A stretch of 64,000 nt of DNA from Bryopsis sp. KO-2023 (taxonomy: Eukaryota; Chlorophyta; Ulvophyceae; Bryopsidales; Bryopsidaceae): NCBI GenBank assembly GCA_030272585.1, contig BSYQ01000006.1, positions 811,001 through 875,000 of the forward strand, given 5' to 3'. Of this stretch, positions 38,299 to 48,393 are shown piece by piece (the stretch's first letter is position 1; every line of letters begins with the position of its first letter). The notes under the pieces are model-generated. The model was given only the letters and a program-made list of their open reading frames with translations, had not been told where the DNA came from and searched no databases. The position numbers and the translations under genes are program-made.

Positions 38299-38643
38299 CA
38301 GATTGCCTGACCGTGCTACCAAGGTCACTGGAATGCTTCTGGACATGGACAATGCAGAGATCCTCCTGCTCATTGAAAATACCGGAGTGCTTGCCTCCAA
38401 GGTCGAAAAAGCTGTCGGGGTAAGCAGGACCTTCCGGTTTTTCTTGAAGAAGGTTATTTTATTTTTGTATATTCTTCTGTGTCTAGGAGGATGAAGGTTC
38501 TGATTTTTTTTTATCTTTTATTTGTGTATGTGTGTGTTTTCTGTCGAAAAGGGGTTGATTTGGTTTTGCATTTTGCAGGTGCTTGATGACCATGGTCTTT
38601 TGGACAGCAAGGAGGAAGCAAAAAAGAAAGTCAAGACTGTCTG
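38299..38643 (+). pseudogene. Captured poly(A)-binding protein MLLE (PABC) exons
   Basis: One exon-like piece ends at 38419 and reads PDRATKVTGMLLDMDNAEIL then LIENTGVLASKVEKAVG; GTAAGC follows. A second begins at 38580 after TTTTGCAG, reads VLDDHGLLDSKEEAKKKV and stops with TGA. The two join in phase 0. KVTGMLLDMDNAEILLLIE is the hallmark of the MLLE peptide-binding domain at the C-terminus of cytoplasmic PABP (family form KITGMLLE-D-SELL--LE). The RRM domains are absent, so this is a fragment. Introns are retained, so capture was at DNA level. Confidence 0.75.
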
Positions 38644-38949
38644 AAGTCCCCCCAAAAAAACCTTCAAGAAATATCGCAAATCACAGAAGTAATTCTGCGT
38701 GTATCTCCAAGAAAGACGTAGTTGAATGCGCTCTGTCAGAGTATGAAGGTGAGAACTTGAAAAAAACAAAACTGGCCTATGCAATCGCACATCCAAACAG
38801 GTGAAAGAAGGCAGGACTGTTGGTATGGAATTATTCACAGTTTTGCAAAGGTTCTTGACCCAACAGAAAACATCGAATTAAAAAAAAAGAAAATGCAAGG
38901 GGTGGTGATTGATGTTGGTAAAATGTTATGTTGGTTTTTAGGGTTTCAG

Positions 38950-39371
38950 GGATGGTTTTGAGGGGAATATGCACGATGCGAACGGAGGAAATCGATTGGA
39001 TGTACAGAGGGGGTGCTGGAAGCCTTTTTCCTGAGGTGACAAACATTTTTAAATCTGCCCTAAGTAATGTGTCCAGGTGGCTTCTGTTCTTTTGTTCACA
39101 GACAAGAGGCAGGTGTTTTTGAAAGAATCAAAACTTGACATGGACCGACCAGGATTTAAAACCTCAGCCACACCCGAATACTATATCGCCTTGCTCATGA
39201 CTGTTTTAGTTTACTTTTGTTTGCATCTGCATGATGTCCAAATAATTGCTTTTGACACGGACAGGCTGGGCTTAATTTGTATCCATTCTTTCCGACTCAG
39301 AGAAGGAGGATCCACTTGCTTCCTATTACAAGCGGCTGACATCGCCTGATTTAGACACCGTGGAGAGAGCG
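38950..39371 (+). pseudogene. Captured proline iminopeptidase exons
   Basis: Piece one (38950-39035, acceptor TTTCAG, donor GTGACA) reads MVLRGICTMRTEEIDWMYRG then GAGSLFPE, the signature segment of alpha/beta-hydrolase-fold proline iminopeptidases (VLRGIF--R--EIDWFYQ-GAS--FP). Piece two (39301-39371, acceptor ACTCAG, donor GTAAGT) reads KEDPLASYYKRLTSPDLDTV, the following family segment. A separate open stretch near 39117-39170 (RQVFLKESKLDMDRPGFK) is unassigned. The catalytic Ser, Asp and His regions are not seen, so the fragment cannot be an enzyme. Confidence 0.75.
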
Positions 39372-40440
39372 GTAAGTAAAAGCCACAAAAATGTCTTTCT
39401 TGGCGTAGTTTTTTTATTATTTTTCAATAGAGACAGTCATTAGACCATAGCTCTAATTTCTGTGCTTTTTTTCTCCTCATTTCATGGTGTGTTTCTGTGG
39501 ATTTAGGATTCGTGACATTCCATGCATCGGGGTGCAAGGGCGGCTGGATTTTGTCTGTTTCAGCTCTCCACAACATTATCGCACGTCCTCGTTTTTTTGC
39601 TGGATAACCACGGCGTGGTTACCACGCTTATCGAGTGGGTGATTACATTTTGGGCCAGGCGATGGAGGCTGGGGAAACAGTCACTTTTAACGGGATGACC
39701 TTGGATAGGAACGAAATCGACCTGGAGTACCTCCACCAAAACATGCAAAGGTCCTCAGGACAGGGAGGAGCTCTGGGTCTTGACAAATAACCAAAAATAT
39801 CTTACCACTGATGTTGTATTGGGTTTCTGGAGCATAGTCAAGCTGCCCGTGACAGGGCGTTTCTTTTTTTAGTTGGCAGGGTTTTTTTTCACCCCCGTTC
39901 TCTTCCAAAACCCAAAGAGTTTGGGTTGGGATAGTGTTTTGGGGAGTTTATGAAATACCGAGGGGTTTTTGTTTCGTAATAATTGCGCTTTTTTCTTTTT
40001 CTTTTTTTGTGATGGATAGGAGGGGAGAATTGATTTCTTTCCTGTCTGTCTGTATTGATCAACCACTTTGTTCAAGACACAAATACCAGCATTTGGCATA
40101 GTTTTTTCGAGGGATTTTTTCTTCTTTGTGTTACTATAGTAACATTATAATGAAACTGACACATGGGGTTGTTTTCTTTTTTTTAACATTCTGAAGTTGT
40201 TGCAAGAACTTAAAAAAAAAAAAAAAGAGGTCGCATGGCCAGTCTATTTGTTGTTTACAGTTGGGGACAAGATCGAGTGCCTTTGAGGAAAAAAAGGTAC
40301 ATATATTGAATTAACAAAAAAACAAAAAAAGAAATTCAAGAAGTGACTCCGAGAGGGTCAGGAATCATCAATCGAATCATGAATCTATTCCCCCAAATTC
40401 ATCAATTCCATATCCAGAAAAACAGGGTTCAGTGGCACCC
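39372..40440. other. Interior of the Pack-type element, unassigned
   Basis: Contains open stretches (for example 39640-39790, reading GDYILGQAMEAGETVTFNGM) that could be another captured exon but cannot be named, followed by A/T-rich non-coding DNA up to the right subterminal array. Confidence 0.4.
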
Positions 40441-40770
40441 ACCGACACCGTCGGCGACACCGTCGGCGACGTCATTATCGCCGACACACCGTCGTTTTGA
40501 CGTCGGCGACGCGTCGGTCACACTTTCCAGACAGCGTCGGCGACACCAGCGTCGCCGACATTTTCGTCTTGCGAACGACGTTTCGTCGGCGACGCTGTGT
40601 CGGCGACGGCGTCGGCGACGCCACTGAAACCGTCGGCGACGCCGTCGGCGACGCTGTCGGCGACACAGCGTCGCCGACGAAACGTCGTTCGCAAGACGAA
40701 AACGTCGGCGAAAGAGCGTCGGCGACGCGTCGGCGACGGCGTCGGCGGTACCCCCCTTCCGCCTTGTGTG

Positions 40771-43740
40771 GAGGGACGAGAGGGAATCGGGAACGAGGAG
40801 GGGGAGTCGGGGACGACGAAGGTGGACAGGGAGGAACGGGCGGAGCAGAGGGTCATCCGGGGAGTGAGGTGGAGGGGGCGGGAGGTGGTGTTGGTCAGAG
40901 TGCCCCAGATGCGGCGGCCATCGGACTTGACACGAAAATGGACGCCACAGAGGGGGAGGGAGTCGACGAGGTCGGAGAGGGAACCAGGAGGAAGGCGGAG
41001 GGGGAGGGTGAGGCTACGGCTGGAATGAGGAGGGAGGACCCAACTGCGCCCGAAGGGGAAGTGGAGACGGAGGTGATGGTAAAAGGGGGAAAAGGGAGGG
41101 GTCTCAGTGTAGGTGAGAGGGGGGGAGGGGGGAGGGGAAGGGGGAAGGGGAGGGGGAAGGGGAGGGGGGAGGGGGGGGGTCCCGGTGGCCGGGGGGGCCA
41201 CCGGGACAGGGTTCAGTTTTTTGACCGAAGCCACAACTGACAGAAGGGCAGGTCAGTGGGGAGGGAACAGGAGGAGGAGGACAGGTTGTGGAGCACCACC
41301 TTGAAGGTGCCAGCTCGATCGACGCCCGAGGAAAGCACGTGGAGGTGGTACTTCTGGGCCAGCTGGGGGTGGATTTGAACATGGCACAGGTCAGCATTGG
41401 TGAGGGAGGCGTCAGTAGGAACAGCAAGGGTGGAGCCGGCAGGAATCGAGAGAGGGGAGAGAGTGGAGAGGAGGCGCACAGGAGGAGAGGTGGAGGACAC
41501 CCTATCGCAGTGGACGACAGGAGAATGGGCGCGTGATAACAACCGGCGGGAGCAGTCCACCAAAAATCCATGTTATTCCAGGAATGGGAAGCCCAAAATT
41601 AATGACGGCCCTTTTCCTGAAAGCACATATAATGACAGAGCAAATGTTTCGTTCGCCGTAGGCGAGACTCGAACCTCCATCTCCAATTGCCCAAGAATAG
41701 GAGCGGATTCGCCGTTACCAAACATCACACTCCGATCACAGGGGCGCATGCTGCCCTCCTGATGCAATGATTTGACGAGAGCCAGCTGCACAAAGCTGTG
41801 AGTCGCGCCTGTATCCACTAAGGCGGACAGCCGTGTGTCATGTGCCCAAAGAGGGACATGGAGTGATTTTTTTGGTTTGCCTTGGACATGGTTGCACTTC
41901 AAGGGAGGCACAGGATCTGAAAGTCGATAGCTGAGTAATTCCACCTGTTCGCCTGCATCAGAGGTCGTCGTCGACGATCCCAAAATCGTTTCCACCACTG
42001 GAGCGTCCAACATGGATACATCGCGAGAAGAAGACGACGCAATATCCAAATCAGCGAAAGCCACCTGACGCGAGGGCGCCCCATCATTCAAATTCACAGG
42101 CGAATGTGTCCTTGCTTCTGATCCACCAGCGATGGGCGCAGTCCACAAAAACGGGGATGCAGGAGGAACCTCGACAGTTCGAACAACAGGTCGATTTGAA
42201 GGAGAGGAAGGAGGCGACGGCTGCTGTAGCACACGATCCGGAATCGTCAATTTAGAAAGATCCACATCCCGAAGCTGCAGTCCCAAAAATCGTGCATTCG
42301 TTAACGTAGGCCCACTGTCCACCACTTCACCCTCGTTCTCGCAAGACACTGCAACCGAACAATTGTTTTGCGAGAAGTCTTCCCGTGCATCATGATATTC
42401 CGTGATAGAAGGAGTCTCCGCCTGGATCACGATCGACGACTGTGGAGGTTGGGAACATGGTACAGTCGTCATAGGAAACAATGCATCAGCTTCATCGTCG
42501 TTTAACTCAGTCACACGCCCCACCCGGTCTGCATCATCAGATCCTTGGCCAGATCGTTCGTCAGAGTAATCACCAAGTACCTCAGCATGATCGCGAAAAC
42601 GTAATTGCTGAATTCCCATGTCTTGCATATGACGATGCATGTCTTTACTTCCCAAGCGCTGTAGATGTTCCTGAGAAAGCTGTCGATAATATCGACCTGT
42701 CGTTACCAACGCCTTCCACGCCGCCACCAAAGACATAAGACCGTCAATGCGATCAAAGTGGATTTTATCGCCTTCCACAACTGGAGGTCGCGTTTTCCCT
42801 CGCTGGTACTTTAAGCCCTCCGTTCGCTGATCCATGCCCGATCCTTCCTCTTCCACCAAACCATGCGCCCCCAACTGTAACTGATCCAAATCCATATAAT
42901 CAGGCGCTGGGAGTTTTCCTGGAGAAGTCGACACTGTGTTCCAATTGACGTAAGTAACGACCGTTTCTTCTAACTTGTCGAGAGAACAATTAGTCAAGGG
43001 AGTGACCGCCAAACCTTGTTGAAGGGACAGGGGCAATTTTCTGTACAAAATGTGTGCTGCACGTTGCACATCCAACTGAGAGGCAGGATACGATTGTGCT
43101 CTCAAAACGAATCGTTTGACAAAACCTCGTAAAGATTCGTGAGGTCCCTTCTTCATATTAGTGAGCAACCTCTCAACATCCAGTGTCGTCGGATGTGGCA
43201 GAGTTTCCCCCAAGCGTTTTCGTAAACAGTCCCACCGATGTGTCGTCGTGAATCCTCCCGCGGGAACCACTCCTCCGTGAAACTCGTTCACCAACTCAGT
43301 AGCATCCTTTTCCGCCATTTCTGCGGTAATTCTGGCGATAACTTGGCCGCCCGAGGTATTCAGATCAAAGTATTTGAGCAATGCTTTAATTCGCGAGCCA
43401 AACGATGTGTTGGCCGCAGTCACCACCGCCCACAGCCATTGGTCCAGTTCTTGCGTCCAGGCTGAGTAGCGTCGTTCCCCAGACGAAGGTCCAGGATGCT
43501 GTTCAACCCCTCCTATCTGAAGAAGAGTTAACAGCAACGCCCTCGAAACCCAACGCAAAAACTCGACAAGTGTTACCGGACGAGGAGCAAGGGACGCGCT
43601 CCATATTTTTCGCCGCTCCTTGCGACGTAACAGGGTCGACCTTTCGACCAAAATGTGTGGTGCAAAAGGACTTGTCATGGTAAGCCAGAGAAGTCCATAT
43701 AGCACGAGTAAAAACCCCAGGGGGTTGCGCTCCGAAACCA
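40771..43740 (-). mobile_element. Gypsy B Gag, protease and protease-RT linker region
   Basis: On the minus strand from the primer-binding site at 43740. A hydrophobic N-terminal segment ends in a 2A-like motif GGVEQHPGP (about 43488-43520). A Gag/capsid-like segment follows (WLWAVVTAANTSFGSRIKAL ... LRGFVKRFVLRAQSYPAS). Near 41800 is an aspartic protease (LSALVDTGATHSFVQLALV). Below about 41570 lies a Pro-rich linker leading towards the reverse transcriptase, where the 4.2-kb element has inserted. Fossil element, broken. Confidence 0.85.
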
Positions 43741-44014
43741 TGTTGTGTAAAGTTTGAACTGTACACGATAATAGAACCAAACGTTCGCAGACGAAGTTAC
43801 TCCGTAAACTCAAAACAAATAAGGCATCTCTTACAACAACAACAGCCCCTATAAGTATCGCCCCTTTCACTTTCCGACCACAAACGTTCAACACACCACA
43901 ACCACAAGTTCCTCCCGTCATCACAACCCGGCCATTCAGCCGCAAACACCCACGCGTCTCATTTCGTCCCAATTCCCCTTCTCATCTAACTATCGACTCT
44001 CCTTTTTCACCACA
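43741..44014 (-). repeat. Gypsy B 5' LTR
   Basis: 274 bp, pairs with 26155-26428. Primer-binding site TGGTTTCGGAGC is directly adjacent on the minus strand. Confidence 0.9.
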
Positions 44015-46327
44015 GTTCTTGTGTCAATAACAATGTTGCAAAAGGGGGGGTGTGTGGAGCTTATTATGGAGTTCTCAAATTTGGAATTCATCATAAATCT
44101 GAGCGTTTCTGAGTGCCCCTGATAAATAAAACCTGCTTCAAATTGGCAATGGAGATGCAATCTTTTGATGGAGGAATCAAAAGCTGTCCATATCCCAGAC
44201 CTCATGTTCACTACCCTCAGCACTTTTCATACTTTTCCAATTTGATTGGCTGTTGTGAGAGTGTGTGTGTTATGGAATTGTCAGGAAGAGTGGATCCACA
44301 AACTTACGGTTGCTCAAAAACCTATATCCATATGATATTCCCTAAAATGTGAAACAAAATTTTGAATTTTACCCCCCAAGGATAAACTGTCTTGTTGCCT
44401 GCCATAAAACCACCAATGGAATTGCGTGTAAAGTTTACACTGTAAACATTAATTTTCCACTTTCCTTGGCTGGTTGCAATTACCACTGGCTACAGACCAT
44501 GGCATCATAAATATACTGCACACAAATACGATCCAATAGTGTGTCACGTCCGAAATGTGTGTTAAATCCACGAAAGCCGGTCAATCAAAATATCTTGTGT
44601 TTGGATTTCTCTGTATTTCATCGAAAGCTATATTTTGGGACATTGAAAACCAAACAAAGGAGTCCTAATGCTGCCACACTCCTGCTTTAAAATAAACACA
44701 TGCATTATCTTTTGGAGCCGTGTCGACCAAGTTTTGTGTCAATGGAATGCATGGGATTTCGAATGCACCCCCCATTCACCTGAAATTAAGAAGAAAAAGA
44801 AAACCCAACAAAACCTCCACGTACATAAATTGACCCACTGTGAAAAAAACGGCCGTCACATTCTCCACCCATCCACATACAAACCCTGGGATGACAAATC
44901 CCTGCAACACAGCAATATCAATTTCTAAGCATGATTTTCCCGAAGGAAAAAAAAGTTACACCCCGCAAAATCTAGCTTTCTGTGACGTCGGCAATTCATA
45001 TACTTTGTTTTGGTGACCCCTTTGTCAAGTGTTCGATGTGGAAAAATGTTGTGGAAAAATATTATCATAGTTGAAAAATTGGCAAGCACTGGGAAAATCA
45101 TAGTTGAACTGGAAAAAAAAAACCAAAAAAAAACTGGAGCTTGAGGTCTATTCTGAAATAAAACTGTTTCACATCGATCAACAAGAAATGGTCATTCTTT
45201 TCCCTCCTTTTCTGGAAAAAAGGGAAGGATGCCAGTGCCAGATTTTTCTGGTCAGATATTTTTCCTTGGTTCAATTCTAAAAAAACCCTAACCTTCTCAA
45301 GACGTCACCCGGCGGACTCCCTCATATCAGTGTTTTGCTTTCTCGGACTTATCGACAGTCGGCGTCACAGCCTGCCCAAAACATCCCAAATCAGCGAACA
45401 GATACCTCCACCCTTCGAGTTTCCCCAACCAGACAAAACTCCCTTGTTTCTGCAGGGAAATTTCTTACTCTCAGATACGCGAGTTTTGTGGCTCCATAAA
45501 CGAATCCCACACCGATGGCCGAAACTCTGAGAACCTGCGAGGCAAAAGCGTCACCAGTTACACCCGTGATGTCTTAGTTCTCGGTGGTCGATCCTCGGCC
45601 GTCGATTTCCCCGCAAAGGAAAAGCCAAAACCGCCTTGCAACCAGGTGGAGTCGTACATACCGCCGCAAGAGAGCTTTTTCCTGAGTATGGTCCCTTCAT
45701 ATCGAATTGTCGTCACAGATCAGGGGTGAGGGAGTTGCGTGCGTTTGGGATGTTTGTGTGTGTGTGTGGATCATTTTCATTTTCCCCAGACTTTGCACAA
45801 ACCCGAAGAGGCTATATGTCAGACATTCCTTCCCTGTGACTGTCGGCGCTTTGTTTCTTGTTTGACGCCTCAGAAAAAGGGCGCAGTTTTTTCAAAAAAT
45901 TCTTTGTGTGGGGGGCTGGGCAGTGCGCATGGAATATTGATTGATTCACGGTTGTATGACTGTTCGTTCAAGAATCCTTCGACGTTGAATGTTGCTTTCT
46001 GATTCACTGTGAAAGGGCACAGCGGAGAGTGCTTGGGAAAAAAAAAGGTGTTTGAAAAAACAGTTGGAATCTAGATGTGAATGGCCTGTGCCCTTCTATT
46101 TTCCATCCTAATCTTTTCAATTATTTTTAAATTGAATTATCTTGTCAATTGGATTGCTTGTGGAACGCCAGGCATTGGTCTAAAACACGAAATTTCGACA
46201 GCACTGTTTACAGCTTTTTCTTTCTTGGTGCCCCCTCCAAATCATCTTGTTTTGATGTTGAAGCCCCCCCACATTCGTTTGTTCCAAAACATCCATTTTT
46301 GTTTTTGTTTTGTTTTTCCTGGCAAGA
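44015..46327. other. Intergenic, one possible orphan exon
   Basis: Mostly A/T-rich DNA without a supported gene. A stretch at about 45473-45726 (+), preceded by TTACTCTCAG, is open for about 85 codons (IREFCGSINESHTDGRNSEN ...) and of host-like composition, but has no recognisable domain and no clear partner exons. The part next to 46327 is the 3' flank of the succinyl-CoA ligase gene. Confidence 0.45.
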
Positions 46328-48362
46328 TCAAGCCAATCCACGAGAAACCATAACTTCTTTCATCGCCTTCCCCATCTGAGCAGGTGAGTTGACCACCTAC
46401 ACCAAACGAACAGCCCTTTCAATTTCAGTTTCAACGTCCACGTTCATCCATGTCTGCACCCCAATACAAATATTCACATATATGTGTGTGGTTCATTTCA
46501 TTTATCTTGTCAATTTCTTTGGGGAGGTTTGGTGAAATAACTGTACAACTGGTGAAAATTAGCTTCTCTGTGCAACGATGTATGTTGCAAAAACCAAACA
46601 AGAAGATGTCAGTCAGTTGTTCATCTGGGTAAAAACAAAGGTTCAACAAATCACTAAACAATCCATATTTCTGGATAATGAGCGTTATTCTGCATTTTCC
46701 ACTATTCAAGCCTGTTGCATACTGCATGCAAACCAACGCAGCATTCCATTCCAAAATACTCGGTGAAAAAAAAAATTGAGTGCAAACGTATAAAGAGAAG
46801 GTATGGCTTCCCTGGTCACCCAGAGTAGCAGATTTGGTTTCCCACAGAGGTTGAATTTTCTCATGGATCGAATGCAAACGAATTCAAAAGAAGTCATATG
46901 CATGTTTGAATCAACAGCAATTTAAAAGGGGGGTGCTATTGTGGGGCCTTACAGTGACTCCTGCTGCTTCGAGCGCTGCAATCTTGTCTTGAGCCCCTCC
47001 TTTACCCCCAGCAATAATGGCCCCGGCATGGCCCATTCGTCGGCCAGGGGGAGCAGTCAGACCTTCGTGGAAAACAACAACAACAATGAGTCATCATCAT
47101 GAAAAAGCAAAAACGAACTCTACTCGGATTGGATCCACAGCGAGGGAAATCACCAGAAAACTCCAGTGGACTTCCAATAGGGAGTTTAGTAATTTATGGA
47201 TTGCCATGACTTGTAGTTGCGATCGACTACGTGATGGCATTCTTCGTATCGTTGGGCTGGTAGAATTCACTAGGACAGATCTTTCGTGTTAAGTTTGTGG
47301 AGCACCCAATGAAGTATGGAGTCGTCCAGATACAAGGGGGATGAACAGAGATGCAATCACACATTAAAATAAATAAATAAATAAATATGGCGTGGGGTCG
47401 GCTTCTACCCGCGTTTTTTCGGATTCATAATCGATTGGGAATACACTATTACAAGGAGCTGTGGGCAGGGAGAGATCTGTTGGAGGCCCCTCCCAACACC
47501 ACCCCATACTTTACGAGTGCCTTGGATGTGTTGCGCGCAACGCAAAGGGAATGGATGCGAGATCATGCGATCGCCCAAAAAAAAGGGGAGTGGATCCAAC
47601 TCCGGGAACTCCCTCGGGATTTGAGACCGCGCTCGCCCAAGACGGTTTATCAGGAGCTCCTGCAATTAATCTCAGAGTGGATTGCAACGCGCTGGCGCGC
47701 TCAGTGGCGTAATACGGAGAAAGGACGATTGCTTTGGCAGTTGCGCGATGCCCCTTACGTGGATCGTGATACCTCGTGGCGATGGAATTACACGAGACAA
47801 CAATTAGCAAGGGCAGCCCAGGTCGCAACGGGCCATGGGAACTTTCCAGTGTACAACAACAGGGTTTGGGGTGAGGCCCCGGACTGTTGGTTCTGTGCGC
47901 ATCGGGACAGAGTGGTGTTGGGATCTAGGAACCATTTACTATGGGATTGTCCGGGGCTCGAGGCTTGCAGGCGGGATAGTCTCGCGGTGGTTCAACTTTT
48001 TTCATCGGAACCCCTGATTTGGCAGGAGGGGATGTTTGCTTCGGAAATTGGGTTAAGGGTACTAGTGGAATTTTGTGTTCGTATGTACAATTTACGCGCT
48101 GACTCGGAAGAAGGGTGATTTTTACTCTAGCAGGTTGTTTTTGGGAGTAAATTCGGGACAGGGGTAGTACAGACAATTATTATTAGAGTGGAGGGCCCAT
48201 ATCACTCAGCTGTATAGTGGACGGGCTACATGGGGCGGTTTGCCTCGATGTAACACATTTGAAAAAAAAAAAAAAAAATAAATAAATAAATAAATAAATA
48301 AATGTATAGTGGACGGGCTACATGGGGCGGTTTGCCTCGATGTAACACATTTGAAAAAAAAA

Positions 48363-48393
<31 letters not shown>

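Larger units (their letters stand above)
36553..40768. mobile_element. Pack-type DNA element carrying fragments of several host genes
   Basis: Identical 40-bp inverted termini begin CACAAGGCGGAAGGGG (36553 inward) and end CCCCTTCCGCCTTGTG (to 40768). A 2-bp TG lies on both sides (36551-36552, 40769-40770), and the flanking element B sequence is continuous across the element. Subterminal arrays of GTCGGCGAC/GTCGCCGAC words fill about 36570-36905 and 40440-40760. No transposase is visible. The interior (about 37000-40300) has ordinary host-like composition and holds exon-like pieces with canonical splice sites from at least two unrelated genes. CAC-type ends recall CACTA-like transposons, but the short target duplication leaves the superfamily open. 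Confidence 0.85.
26155..44014 (-). mobile_element. Ty3/Gypsy LTR element B, broken by nested insertions
   Basis: LTRs of 274 bp lie at 26155-26428 and 43741-44014 and differ by about one base (near 26347 versus 43928). The flanking 4-mers GTTC (26151-26154 and 44015-44018) fit a target duplication. Order on the minus strand is 5' LTR, Gag-protease, reverse transcriptase, RNase H, integrase, 3' LTR. A primer-binding site TGGTTTCGGAGC abuts the 5' LTR, and a purine tract AGGGAAGCG abuts the 3' LTR. Three other elements sit inside it: 27233-33768, 34159-35246 and 36553-40768. The element is a recent but broken copy (at least three breaks, the insertions). Confidence 0.9.

Noticed and set aside
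38983-39035. DWMY segment first read as splicing factor CWC25
   Set aside because: Neighbouring VLRGI, GAGSLFPE and YYKRLTSPD match proline iminopeptidase better.
40771-41230. Plus-strand frames with Gly/Glu/Arg-rich products next to the Pack-type element
   Set aside because: Antisense shadow of the Pro-rich linker of Gypsy B.
41650-41690. tRNA-like box B (GGTTCGAGTC on the minus strand)
   Set aside because: Lies within the protease-coding part of Gypsy B; no box A or cloverleaf around it.
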